Below, piece after piece: positions 33,972 to 45,773 of a DNA stretch of 64,000 nt. The notes beneath the pieces are model-generated. The model saw nothing but the letters and a program-made list of their open reading frames with translations, searched no databases and was not told the DNA's origin. The stretch spans positions 6,882,001-6,946,000 of the forward strand of contig CM034103.1 in NCBI GenBank assembly GCA_019914945.1, read 5' to 3'. A program made the translations under genes and the position numbers. Position 1 is the first letter of the stretch. Each line of letters starts with the position of its first letter. Origin of the DNA: Typha latifolia. Taxonomy: Eukaryota > Streptophyta > Magnoliopsida > Poales > Typhaceae.

Positions 33972-35667
33972 AACCGCGGCAGTACTAGTGACGCTAGCAT
34001 TAGCGCCAACCCTAGTGCACCTCTTTCCACGCGGCTCGATCCTAATGTTGCAGCTATTATCCAACAAATGATGGATCAACAACAAAGGATGATAGACCAT
34101 CAACAGCGAATGTAGGAAGCCCTTGTGCAGTCCCTATGTGAGGAGATCCGGATGATATCGTGCGGAGGACTAACACCGAAGGAACCCACCGTAAATACAC
34201 TAGCGGCCAACCAAACTCCATCGACGACGAGAGTTTTTCTTGGGCAAATGGACGCATTACTGCCCAACCCTCCTAGGCCAAGGATGTCATACCCGGCCCC
34301 ACCAGGAGTGAACCATGGAGTGGATGGGGGAAGAACCGAGCACCATCAAGGCAGGGGTGAACCGGGAGTAGCATGGCCATATGATGATGAACATGTGGCT
34401 GCACGCGAGAAGGAGGAAAGAAGGCATCGTGGTCCAGAGATTCACATCCTTCATTCGTCAGTAGTGAGGATGGATCCCGTAATAAACAATGGACGTGATT
34501 ATGGCATCCAGGAACGAACCGCTCAGCTGGAATTCCAAAGTTTAATAGAGGTAATCCTATTGATTGGATTCTTCATGCCGAATAGTACTTTTCATGTCAT
34601 GGCACACCAGAAGAAGCTAAGGTATACCTATTGCGAGCTTTCATTTGGAAGATGCGACCTTACATTGGTATCGATCAATGCATGCTCACCAACCGTTCAA
34701 CAATTAGACGGCATTCACTTTCGCATTAGTTCAACAGTTTGGGACTGTTGGATATGAAGATTATGGTGCTATACTCTCCAAATTGACACAAAAAACTAAT
34801 GTGATAGCATATCAAGAAGATTTTGAGTGCCTTAGCAGTCGTTGCTTTCCAAGGTGGCCGCAAGAAGCATTGAATAGCATATTTTTGGTGAGGCTATGGG
34901 AGGAGATAAAAGTCAACGTCTATTCCATACAACTACAGACTTTGATGGAGGCCTTCAAAATTGCCATGAGGCTTGAACATAAGTATATTGCTTTAAAAGG
35001 GGATATGAGGACGAGCTGGACGTCAAAAGACAGTCGATATATGCAATGGACGGCGCCCATAACCAGTGTCTCTAGTTCCATGATGAGACCATCGGCGCCC
35101 TCTTTGGGACAACAGGGTACCCCAAGACCGACGATTGGGTTCAGAGGAGGAGGCATGCAACCCAAAGGCCGGTCCTTGTCCCAAGAGCAGGTGAATGAAA
35201 AACGAGCCAATGGCTTGTGTTTTTGGTGCGACGAGCGCTACACTCTGGGGTATCGATGCGCCAAGGCTACAGGCAGTATCATGTTGATTGACGGCTATGA
35301 TGACGAGGCTAAGGGGGACGTCATAGAGGAGGTAGTCAGAGAGGAGCTTGAAGAGATAGTGGAGGAGGAGATGCAAGCCGAGATCTCGATGTATGCATAC
35401 TATAGTACTAGTGCCCCAAAAACCCTACGGGTGGATGGGTTCGTCCAAAAGCAATGTGTGCACATCCTCATTGACATGGGAAGCATGCATAACTTTTTGG
35501 AAGAGAGATTGGTATGGAGTATAGGGCTCGAGGTCGAGCCCACTATCGGATTTGATGTGACCATCGGCGATGGCATCTGCTTTAGAGCCGACAGTGTCTA
35601 TCGAGGAGTGGTGGTACGGGTACAGGGATATAGTTTCACCTTGAACTTGTACCCGACATCATGCTAA
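33972..35667 (+). pseudogene. E gag and protease
   Basis: After the solo LTR the gag N-terminus continues with a Gln-rich coiled segment (IIQQMMDQQQRMIDHQQRM) and a stop at 34113. The gag domain is broken near 34560-34780. From 34783 a clean 294-codon frame covers the gag end, a zinc knuckle (GLCFWCDERYTLGYRC, in which Tyr replaces the usual His) and protease. The active site reads LIDMGSMHNF instead of D-T-G-S. Both changes would harm function. Confidence 0.78.
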
Positions 35668-36065
35668 GCACTACAATACCGCATTTCACAACTCTATCGA
35701 GATGACACCATTCAAGGCGGTGTATGGTAGACCATCACCTACTTTGAGAACATACGACATCGAGGCATCATCAGTGAGGACGGAGACAGAGATAGAGCTA
35801 GCAAATCAGGATGTATTGCTACAGAGGCTACGAGAGCACATGAGAACGGCCCAAAACCACATGAAATAAGTATATGACTGTCGGCATAGGGAGTTAGAGT
35901 TTGAGGTCGGGGATCTTGTTTTTGCGCGATGCCTGGAAGGGCAGCTAGAGATAGAGATATTAATGGAGTGGCTCAGACGGCATTTTGACGAGACGACGTG
36001 GGAGTCTGAGGAGGACATCGTGGAACGCTTTTCAGGCTTCTCACCTTTAGGTCAAGGTGACGAAA
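35668..36065 (+). pseudogene. E integrase C-terminal remnant
   Basis: Directly after the protease frame the text becomes HYNTAFHNSIEMTPFKAVYG, the end of the integrase core. It continues to ELEFEVGDLVFAR and a chromodomain-like tail (MEWLRRHFDETTWESEEDI). The join shows a deletion of RT, RNase H and most of integrase. Confidence 0.78.
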
Positions 36066-36076
36066 GCGTGGTGGAT

Positions 36077-36686
36077 TGATACAACTAGAGCCGGATCAAG
36101 TTGTATCGGAAGAAATAAATTTGCTTGAGAAATAAGACTTTTTGCTCGGGGGGGTTCAAATGCTAGGGACTCGCATTCGAACGCCTGCACGCATTCACAA
36201 AGATAGAGAACAGGATTTGCACATTCGAACGGTATTGGGCCCGTTCGAATACCTGCACACGTTCGCAAAGACAGAGGATAGAATTTGCCCGTTCGAACGG
36301 GATCGGGTGCGTTTGAACGCGCCGTGGCGAGAACGCTTGGTTTTTAAGGATTTATTTGTTGTTTGGATCAAAAGGGTAGCCTCTAAGTACTGTGGAGTCT
36401 ACCCTAGTTGGGTTCTATTATGAATAAATCCTCTTTCTTTCTCTTCTTCCTCGTGTCCTAACTTCACGTCGACCCCCAGCCAATATTGGTTAGATCCTCC
36501 CCTCATCTGTCACTTCCCTACTTCTTCTAAGAACGACTCCCTTCTCCCCTCTCGTTCGATCTCTTCTCTAATTACACGTATCCCTATCACTATATTCATT
36601 CTACTTTCCTTCCTTCTATCACCATTAAAGAACTTCCTTCAATCCAAATAACCAATCTACACCTCTCTTTAGTCCGGTTCATAACA
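36077..36686 (+). repeat. E 3' LTR
   Basis: The 610-bp LTR starts right after the polypurine-like AAGCGTGGTGGAT. It is slightly longer than the 5' LTR because of an extra palindrome-bearing segment. Its TATA box is mutated (GTACTGTGGAG). Confidence 0.85.
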
Positions 36687-36691
36687 AACTT

Positions 36692-36993
36692 GCATAAAAA
36701 AAAGAATTAAGAGATAAAAAAATGAGTAGTAGTAGAAGATGATGATGAAGAAGAAGAATTAGCAGTAATATATGAAGTAGAATATGACGAAGATGAAGAA
36801 GAAGAAGAAGATGATGAGTACGAGATATTTCTCTCGCTCTCTTATGGTGTCCCGTCAATATTTAATAAGACACTAAATGACAGAAGGGTAAAGTTGGAAG
36901 AAAAGTAAGAATGAAGCCTCAAGTGCAAGAGAAACCAAAATGACCATGCCTCGCCAAATTAAAAAATAAGTGGGTTTTCGATGCAAATAACCC
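36692..36993 (-). repeat. Right TIR of the Mutator-like element
   Basis: This is the inverted match to 29768-30066, including the GATGAAGAAGAAGA tract and CGTCAATATTTAA. The outer end abuts the 9-bp duplication at 36994. Confidence 0.78.
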
Positions 36994-37002
36994 CCTATTA
37001 TT

Positions 37003-38699
37003 TACTGACTAATTAAATATTAACGGAAAACTATAAAAAGAGAGAGTAACCTTGTATTCTTTATTCTTCTCGATCTTCTTTTTCATTTCTTCTTCGTATG
37101 CTGCTACTATACTTTTTTTTATTCTTTTTTCTTTCTATTTAAAAAAAATACTATATTTATAAAAGTCGTTAATAATTAGAATTAGTCAAATAATCAAAAG
37201 TAAATCTCTGAATTAATATTAATTATTCTTATGTAAATTATAATGGCGAAGTATATAAATCCTATGGTGTATAAAGAAATTCTATACAAGCAACTCTAAT
37301 CAGATTTTAATTAATAAAGTATGAAATTAATCGAAGATAGTTGGTATAATTAGAATTAATTAAATAACCAAAAGTATGACTCCGCATGATTACTATTTAT
37401 TTCTACGTAAATTGTGATGATAAATTACATTTCTGTAGTGTATAAAAAGACAGAAAAAATTATTAAAAAAATAATGAAAGTTGATTTATAATTTTATTCT
37501 TTTTCTTTTTCTTCTTCTTCTTCATTTTCTCATTTTTTTATTCACGTATATCTAACATTTTTAATTAATAAAATGAGAGATTAATTAGAGATAGTGGCCA
37601 GATAATTAGAATTAATTAAATAACTAAAATTTGACTCTATATGATTATTTTATTTGTTTTTATATAAATTGTAATAGTAAAATATATAAATTCTACGGTG
37701 TATAGGAAAATGACAAAAGTTGTTAATATATTTTCTTCTTTTTATTGTTCTTTTTCATCATCATTTAATAGTAAAATCTGACTCTATCATTTAATCCTAC
37801 TCTTTTTTTTTCTATACAACTCTCTCTAATCGTTATTTAATTAATAAAATAAAATATTAATAAAAAATAATAGTGAGATAATTAGAGCTAGTTAAATAAT
37901 AAAAAATATTACTCTCTCTAATCACTATTTAACTAATAAAATAAAATACTAATATAAAATAGTAGTGAGGTAATTAGACTTAGTTAAATAATCAAAAGTA
38001 TTACTCTGCATGATTATTATTTGATTCTATCTAAATTTTTAACAGTGAAGTATGTAAATTCTGTATTATTTAGAAAAAATATTTTTAACAAAAGTTTTCA
38101 CAAAGCAACAAAGTTTGGTAAAAAATAATGAAATTTTTAAAAAGCAAAGAATGTTGTCATATTTTCTTTTCTTTTTTCTTTTTTTTTTCTATCCCTTAAT
38201 TCATCTCTTTTTTTTCCACACGAGTCGATCACTTTTTAATTAAGTAAGTAAGAGATTAATCGAAGATGATAGTGAGATAATTAAAATTAGTGAAATAACC
38301 AAATGCATGACTCTACATGATTTATTATTTATTTCTATATAAATTCTCTGTAGTGTAGATAAAATATAATGAAAGTTGTTATATATTTATGAAAGTTGTT
38401 AATATATTTTCTTATTCTTCTTCTTCCTCTCTTCTTTTTCTCTCTTCTTTTCTATACGTCTCTCTAATTGCTCTTTAATTAATAAAGTAAGATATTAATC
38501 GGAGATAGTAGTTAGATAATTAGAATTAGTTAAATAACTAAAAGCATGACTCTATACGATTATTATTTCTTTCTATTTAAATTATAATCGTAAAGTATGT
38601 AAATTCTATACTATACAAAAAAAAAAACAATGAAAGTTGTTAAAAAACAATGAAATTTGTTATATATTGTGAAAGTTGTTAATTTTTTTTCTTCTCCTT
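37003..38699. repeat. Array of diverged AT-rich repeats
   Basis: Units of roughly 180-300 bp recur about six times (near 37190, 37350, 37600, 37880, 37970, 38270 and 38510). Each contains strings like TAATTAGAATTAGTTAAATAA, then TGACTCTACATGATTATTATTT and GTGTATA. The first part (37003-37100) resembles the inner TIR of the adjacent Mutator-like element. The array is probably derived from a related foldback element. No coding potential. Confidence 0.55.
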
Positions 38700-39588
38700 T
38701 GGGTATTTGCAGCAAAAAGTCTATCAGTTTTCTAATTGGCATAAATAAGCCCACAACTATTATCGAATTGCAATTTCGGGACTTTTTTTTTACTTATTTA
38801 GCCCTAACAAATGTACAAAAGATTGACGTGTCCTAAAATAGCAAAACTAATACGCGCCAAATTATCTCATTACCTCATTTACTAATTTAAGCCTAACAAA
38901 CTAAAGAAAAGACTTTGGTGTCCTTCCCTTAGTATGATTCTCCATATATCAAGTCCCTTCCATCTTCTCCTTGCTTCTATCTTCTTCCTCCCATCTTCTC
39001 TCTCATTCTTCTACCATTTTTTCCTCTCATTCTTCTTCCATCTTTTATTTCCACTAATAACAATTCAAGTACTTTTTCTCCTCTAAAATGATCTCATTTG
39101 GTAATCCTAGAGGATAATTTCTTCATTCAATATCTCTTTCATCTTGTTCACCGTTCATCTTCCACATCTTGTTCTTCCGTGATTGAAGTATTCTGAAAGA
39201 TGATATTATTTTATTTACCAAGAAATAGAAAATTAATAGTAAAAAAGTTAACATGGCATTAAATATGTTACGGTCACTTTTGGTGAAGATGATTTTCTAT
39301 CTGATTTGATAATATAGACAAAACTCAATATATATCTTGCGAAGTTCATAGAGATCAATCCAACCGTTGGAACAATTTGAGATTCGGAGATATTGTTCCT
39401 TTTCGAGTTAGAAATCCAATGGAACCATAATCTCGTCGATCGGGTAAGTAGATAGAAAATTATGTATGAAACAATGACTAAAGGTCAAGAGGTAGCGGGG
39501 TGGACGTGGAATATGTGGTTAGGGTTATGGGAGATGATTATAGTATGGTGGATAAATTAGTGCCTTGAACTAGATGAGGTGGGAGAAG
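38700..39588. other. Possible second Mutator-like end and unassigned DNA
   Basis: GGGTATTTGCAGCAAAAAGT at 38700 resembles the TIR start of the MULE at 29768. No partner end is found. The rest is pyrimidine-rich (38940-39180) and then unassigned. No gene is seen. Confidence 0.35.
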
Positions 39589-39733
39589 TGTAACAACCCA
39601 ACCTTAAAAAAAAAAGAAATTTGCATGGCACGATGTGGCCGGCCTCGTGCCATGCTGCTGGCGTCGTAGCCGCAGCGTCGACGTCCCCACCGCCTCTCTC
39701 TCTCCCTTTATATTACTCACTCTCTCTCTCTCT

Positions 39734-39772
<39 letters not shown>
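39589..39772 (+). repeat. LTR F4 fragment
   Basis: It starts TGTAACAACCC, with the shared TTGCATGGCACGA block. It runs into a (CT)n tract, where it stops at the oppositely oriented F3. Confidence 0.7.
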
Positions 39773-39776
<4 letters not shown>

Positions 39777-41308
39777 ACACCCACACCCTAAACACGTGCA
39801 TAGCACAAGCCTACACGGCACGTGCATAGCACCTGACCAATCGGTTTGTTACAGACAATCAAATAAACCTATAGCAACATCAAAATTTTATCCACAATAT
39901 CTAAATTAAGAATAACTCAAGTCTAACTGTCAACAGCATACAAATAACACTACATGGGCCCTACACAGGCCACAACACATCATCAAGTGCTTTTCACAAC
40001 TACATATACACAACAGAGGTATATACATAATTATACAAATACAAAGTCACCTGCTAAAATATAAGACAAGGATACAGATACACTTTGGAGGATGTCAACT
40101 ATTACATCAGATAAGATAACTCATCTGGCATACAACACTAACTACACTCTACTCCTCACTCACCAACAAGACCTCTAAGGGAGAATCAGAAAGAGTATCA
40201 TGTCATGAATGAGTAAATGAATGTGTCCTCAATACTACATAAATGAAAAGTAGATAACATGTCATAACTGATAAGAATACATAATCCTCGACCATGAATA
40301 AAGAGGTCACCACGTCGTATGATCATCATAACTCTCCCTCAAATATGATATATGACGCATGCCGACCATGACAATGCTATGATATCAAATGCAATCATAT
40401 GCGTTTCTCAGCATCACAACCATCACCGACATCTCGGTATAATATCATCATACTAGACCACTGTGCATAGTCAATACCCGATACCCGGTCTCAACATCGT
40501 GTCCAAAGGCTCAGAGCATACTCCGCCACCCGCAAGAGTATCTCTAATATAACCATACCCCGCCACCCGCTAGGGTATCAACATCCATCCGGACCGGGCA
40601 CCCACATAGTTGATAGAAACCTCGTGAGGATAACTCGTCACATATGCCCTGGCGAACGGCATGTGTCCGAATGTCTGCTGCGCACACAGATTAATGACCT
40701 CAGATGTAAGGCCAACAGGATGGCGACTATGTCTAGCGATCAATCATCTCCAGGCACGCCCTAACCCTCGCGCCCACTCGGGTATCCTCACGCTTTCTAT
40801 CAACTATCCTATCAATCACATTTCACGCTTTCCTTCTAAATGACAAATCATATGCATATATCCAGTACGATAGCAAGTCAATGCATAATAGGAATTTAGG
40901 TAGAATAGGAATCAAGAGAAAATGATGCAATGTAGTCTCCAACTGTATCGTCAACACATGCATACTCATGCTAATCTATTACATGCATACTCGTGCAAAT
41001 CTATTACATGCATACTCATGCAAATCTATTACATGCATACTCATGCAAATCTATTACATGCATACTCATGCTACAAATCAACTCGGTAAACAATCATAAC
41101 AGTAGAATCATCTCTGATCATCTCTATATATATCACCAATGTACTCTTATTCCAAATCAGCATAATCGAATGCATGATAAAATATGCTCGACTATAATCA
41201 TCTCTAGATAAAATCATATAATCATGCTGGAGGCCAAAACATGCATATACACAAATATATAATATAACCTAATTTGAGAAAGGCGTCTAAGGGATAAGAC
41301 TACTCACC
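39773..41308 (-). mobile_element. LTR F3, truncated
   Basis: Read on the minus strand it is the 3' two-thirds of an F LTR, ending at 39773 with GGGTGTCACA. Its promoter end is missing near 41308, where G1 sequence begins. It is head-to-head with F4 across the CT tract. It contains an expanded 25-bp tandem repeat. Confidence 0.7.
40968..41082. repeat. 25-bp tandem repeat in F3
   Basis: The unit GCATACTCATGCAAATCTA + TTACAT is repeated four times with few changes, plus partial copies. Other F copies have only one or two units. Confidence 0.8.
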
Positions 41309-42016
41309 CCACTACAAATACCAAACCACCACTCGTTCACGCTGCGTTCACAAACGCGTTCGAACGCAACCTGAAGAATTCAAGCTGTCGCATTCGAACG
41401 CACTTGGGCTCGTTCGAACGCACCTGAGATCAAGTCAGGCCATTCGAACGCACCCGGCTGTGTTCGAACGCACCAACGAAGTTTGAAAATCTTGGACTTT
41501 TGTGAGTTCAGATAAGACTTGGATTTGGCTCTATCTTGGAGATCATATATAGGGATTGTGATGCCCTAACTCTAGGGTGGTTGAAGAAGCATTATTGAAG
41601 GAGACTTCTTGAGGCTATATCGGTTTTTCAACTAACAAGGTCTTACTCATCTACAGAACTTAATCTTTCATCTTAAGGGCTATCTAGACGAAAGATCAAT
41701 CTCGAGGGCTACTGAGGTTGGATTTCAATCACGAGAAACAGTGAATCGTGGGTTCTAACGAGCAAGACTGAGAGAAACAAAGTCATTTGGATCGACGGGT
41801 TGTTTTGTGAGTCAGTCTTGTAACTGCTACTATTCTAGTGATTGGTTTTGATCCGAGTTTGGATCTGTGGTTTTTTTCCGTTTGGGTTTTTCCACGTTAA
41901 AATCTTGGCGTTCATCTCTGCTTTCGTTTTTAATATTTGTTCGGAGTTTTACTTAAGCGAACGAGTGATATCATTGCCTAGTATTTAGATACATATTTGT
42001 GTCTAGGGGTTTTTCA
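41309..42016 (+). repeat. Truncated G-family LTR (G1)
   Basis: It matches LTR G (60038-60959) from the palindrome array (GCGTTCGAACGC, about 41340-41475) through a TATATA box near 41548 to the 3' end TTTTTCA. Its 5' part was lost at the F3 boundary. No primer-binding site follows. Confidence 0.75.
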
Positions 42017-42562
42017 ATATTATATATATAATTATTTTCTAATGTTAGGTAAATTAATCTATTTAGATAATTGATTATTTTGATAATTTACACTCACTAA
42101 TATAATTTTACTAAGTATTTTTAGTATAATGATTTATTAATTTTAATTATAAACATGGTCTATAAATTTATTTATAGTTTATTATTATTTATTAGATTAA
42201 CATATGTACTCTCATTCAAAATAATCTTACATTTATATTTATATTTTATAACTATTTTTAGTATATTATTATTGTCTAATAGTTTGTATAAAATGAAGTA
42301 CTAGATTTGCATATTATTTTTGTATAATAGGACAATGACTATTTTGCGTATAATTTATGATTAATTAAATAAAAGTAGGTATTACAAAATAAGTAATAAT
42401 AATATTATTTTTATTAAATTATATATATAGTCGTCTTGGTTATTTACAAAAAGGAGATAAATTATTATTTACTTATTACTAATTCTATAATTAGGAAACT
42501 AGGATTTTTAGTAAATAAATATAAATTATGGTAATAGCATATTAATATTATTACAATTGAAC
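42017..42562. other. AT-rich spacer, no gene seen
   Basis: Strongly AT-rich with no recognisable TE domain. Confidence 0.5.
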
Positions 42563-43020
42563 TGTAACAACCCAATCCAAAAAAAAAATTGCATGGCACG
42601 ACGTGGCCGGCCACAATGTCGCTGGCCTCGTGGCATGACTACTGGCGCGGTGTGGCACCTTCAGCCACTAGCCCGGCCAACCATGAGTTGATGTTTGACT
42701 GACGGATGTGAGAGATACGTGGTTTGTATCTTCTGATCAGATAGTGAGTAGTCTTATCCCCTAGACGCCTTTCTCAAATTAGATTATATTATATATTATG
42801 TACATGCATGTTTTGGCCTCTAGCATGATTATATGATTTTATTTAGAGATGATTCAAGTCGAGCATATTTTATCATGCATTTGATTAGGTTGATATGGGA
42901 TATGAGCACATTGGTGATATATAGAGATGATGAGAGATAATTATACTGTTATAATATTATGTCCAGTTGATCTATAGCATGAGTATGCATGTAATTAATT
43001 AGCATGAGTATGCATGTGTT

Positions 43021-43877
43021 GACTACATGATCAGGGCGAAGAGCAATGACACGATATGCGCGTCGTGGTGGAAAAATATGGGTATTTCAATATATTTCCC
43101 GACAAACAGAAGACAGTAAGACGCTGACCTCTTTCGCTCAGTTCCTCGAGAATAACAAATTGACATCAACTGCCTTTGAGACTATCAAGGAAGAGCCGTC
43201 AGTGAACCTTCCATTTGGCTGCCTCTTTCCCCCTCGATCCAAGAGGGGCTTCGATGAGCTTTCCGACTCAAATTTTAGAGACTGACTTTTGGAACCAACA
43301 TAACTTCATTGAGATGAAGAACTTGGCTCATGCGGTCATTGATTCTTTCAGGGGGTCTGCCTTCAAATGAACCGTAGACCTTCTCGGTAAAACAGATCAA
43401 ACTGATTATTATCCGCTAGCACCTGACTCGCTTGAACCGGCTCCCGCTTTGATGGAGTTGTCAAAAAACTCCGGATCCCGAGAAGTTTTGGCCATATTCA
43501 TTGGTCCCTTCAGTTTTCATTGCCCTCTACCTATGGTCGGTCAAGTCCAAGCTACTCCTCTGATTGTGGAGATTAAAGCAAGCCTGGGTATTTGCTGCAC
43601 CGACGCAATTCAATCGAGCGTTAGTCGTTGTTTGGTTAGGTCTGAGGGAGCAAGTCTTTCGTTCAGAGTCATGCCATCTGAGTCACCGGGAAGGTGGGGA
43701 AGAGGAATCGACGAAGAATCCTGGAAAGAGCAGCTTCTACTCGCCGCTGGCGCACCTCTCCTAACTTTCTCGGACGAGGGACGAGGCCGGAGCGGAAAGC
43801 CGATTTCATACGGTCCTATCGCGCCCAAACTTTCGATAGGCGGCGGAAAATGATCCAGGTGAGAAGGGCGAATCTAG
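43021..43877. other. Organelle-derived insert (probable NUMT)
   Basis: The base composition and style differ sharply from the surrounding AT-rich LTR. The first ~95 bp match chloroplast rpl16: the frame reads RRAMTRYARRGGKIWV and then shifts. The rest (43125-43877) is not what follows rpl16 in plastids and resembles plant mitochondrial intergenic DNA. The simplest reading is mitochondrial DNA that already contained a plastid piece, captured at a double-strand break. The open frame 43449-43853 is unproven as a gene. Confidence 0.6.
43033..43125 (+). pseudogene. rpl16: Chloroplast rpl16 fragment
   Basis: About 30 codons from the middle of ribosomal protein L16 are recognisable (RRAMTRYARRGGKIWV). 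Further nucleotide similarity (ATATTTCCCGACAAAC, ACAGTAAGAC) continues after small indels. It is far too short to function. Confidence 0.7.
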
Positions 43878-44981
43878 CATCATTTTTCTCTTGATTCCTG
43901 TTCCACCTAAATTCTTGTTATGCATTGACTTGTTATTGTACTGAATATATGCATATGATCTGTCATTTAGAAGGAAAGCATGAAATGTGATTGGTGGATA
44001 GTTGATAGAAAGCGTGAGGATACCCGAGTAGGCGCTAGGGTTAGGGGTGCCTGGAGTGATGATTATGGTCGCTGATATGCGATATCTCGTGGCCCATGTC
44101 CGAGGTCAGTTGAGTCTGTGTGCACAGACAATCGGACACATGCCGTTCGCTAGGGCATATGTGGCGAGTTATCCTCACGAGGTTTCTATCAACTATGTGG
44201 GTGCTCGGTCTGGATGGATGTTGATACCCTTAGCGGATGACAGTGTATGATTATATTTGAGATACTCCTTGCGAATGGCAGAGTATGCTCGGAGCCTTCG
44301 GGCATGATGTTGAGACCGGGTATTGCGTGTGGACTGTGCACAGTGGTCTAGTATTATGATATTATACCGAGATGTCGGTGATGATCATGATGTTGAGAAA
44401 TGCATATGATTTCATTATCATCTATTATACCTGATTATCGAATGGTCAATATGCATCATAGGTGGTTGCATTTGATATCATAGCATGATCATGATCGGCA
44501 TGCATCATATGTGTTATATTTGAGAGAGAGTTATGATGATGGTATGACATTGAGATGTATTTATACATTGTCGAGGATTATATATTTTATCAGTTATGAC
44601 ATGACATGTTATCTATTTTATATTTATGTATTATTGAGGAATATTTATATACTCATTCATGACATGATACTCTTTCTGATTCATATTATCCAGTACATGA
44701 TTTACTCTTTATTTGGCAACACTGATTCGGGGTAAGGTCTATTCACTGAGCCTTTTGCTCATGACTCTCTTTATTTCTTTTCTAACCCTCTCAGATATGT
44801 GGTACGTGATAGCGACTTGAGATATCTTGAGAAGATATTTTAGAGCGATGATGAGGTGAGCTATAGATGTAAGGTCACCTGTCGATATGGCTGTACCCTC
44901 ACAAACACCCAACTGCCTGGCTACGATCATAAACTTGCTTCTTGCGGTTTTGAGCAAGTTTAAGATGGGCACACAACCTCC

Positions 44982-45773
44982 TCAATCTCTATCTATCAAC
45001 GCTAAGTCCATCTCTGTCTGATCTGCAGATGCCACTAGATCATAAGCGCGTAACGTCGGAGCCGTGCGTTCATACACCACCTCAAATGGAGTCATGCCAA
45101 TGCTACTATGGTAGGCGGTGTTATAAGACCACTCCGTCCACGGTAAGAACTCTAGCCATCGTCTCGGCATCTCTCCAACAAAGCACCTCAAGTACTGCTC
45201 AATGCCACAATTGACCACCTTGGTTTGGCCATCCGTCTGTGCATGTGGTAGGACGAACTGAAGTTCAATCGAGTCCTCTACAATCTGAAAAACTCCATCC
45301 AAAAGTTGCTCATAAATACACGATCACGATCCGAGACAACCGTGCATGGCATGCCATGTAACCGAGCAACATCTCTAACAAAAATTTCAACCACCAAATT
45401 GGCTGAAAGCAGATGTGATAATGCCGAAAAGTGCGTATACTTGCTCAATCTGTCAACCACCACAAAGATAACAGAATAATCATGTACCAGTGGAAGACCC
45501 TCTATGAAATCCATAGAAATGTCTTACCAAACACAGTCCGGTATAGGTAAAGGCTAAAGTAATTGGGCTGGTTTCAATGTGGTTGCCTTAACCCTTTGAT
45601 AGACTTCTCAAGCACGGACAAAACTCTTCACATCCCGCCTCAATCCTGGCCACGTGCAACTCTGAGATATCCTCCTATAAGTCTTCAAGACACCCTCATG
45701 ACCAGCCTCTAGAGTTTGGTAGAAGTGCTCTAATAATTTCTGCTGCAATCCATCATTTGCGGGCACTCGAATG
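44982..45773 (-). pseudogene. I integrase
   Basis: The frame shows RVPANDGLQQKLLEHFYQT and GHEGVLKTYRRIS ahead of the zinc region. The core has FVVVDRLSKYTHF (first Asp), CTVVSDRDRVF (second Asp) and DGQTKVVNCGIEQYL (third). The frame shifts around 45290 and has a stop near 45608. C-terminal domains beyond 44982 are largely missing. Confidence 0.8.

Larger units (their letters stand above)
31404..36686 (+). mobile_element. Ty3 element E, RT-less, nested in the Mutator-like element
   Basis: LTRs at 31404-31978 and 36077-36686 share the start TGATA(T/C)AACTAGAG and an end TAACA. Flanks GACTT (31399-31403) and AACTT (36687-36691) form a near-perfect 5-bp duplication. Inside are a primer-binding site, a gag split by a solo LTR, a zinc knuckle, protease, and then directly the C-terminal part of integrase. 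RT, RNase H and the integrase core are deleted. It could move only with enzymes from another copy. Confidence 0.85.
29768..36993. mobile_element. Mutator-like long-TIR element (split by element E)
   Basis: The left end GGGTTATTTGCATCGAAAAC and the right end GTTTTCGATGCAAATAACCC are exact inverted repeats. Similarity continues for at least 300 bp inward from each end. They are flanked by 9-bp direct repeats CCTGTTATT (29759-29767) and CCTATTATT (36994-37002), one mismatch apart. A 9-bp target duplication and long TIRs point to a MULE. Without the inserted Ty3 element E it would be about 1.95 kb, with no transposase. The interior has many copies, in both directions, of a motif like ACTTAAACTACGAATTTCATA, so it can fold on itself. 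Confidence 0.8.
42563..44873 (+). mobile_element. LTR F2 carrying an organelle-derived insert
   Basis: It starts TGTAACAACCC and follows the F consensus to about 43020. It then holds about 857 bp of foreign sequence and resumes from CATCATTTTTCTC to about 44873, where element I begins. About 20 bp of LTR (GATACAGTTGGAGAC region) are missing at the insertion point. Confidence 0.75.

Noticed and set aside
33846..34115. ORF starting in the solo LTR and running into E gag
   Set aside because: The first half is G-rich LTR end. The frame joins gag by chance through the insertion site.
43449..43853. 134-codon ORF as a possible gene
   Set aside because: It lies in the organelle-like insert and has no recognisable domain. 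It is more likely mitochondrial intergenic sequence.
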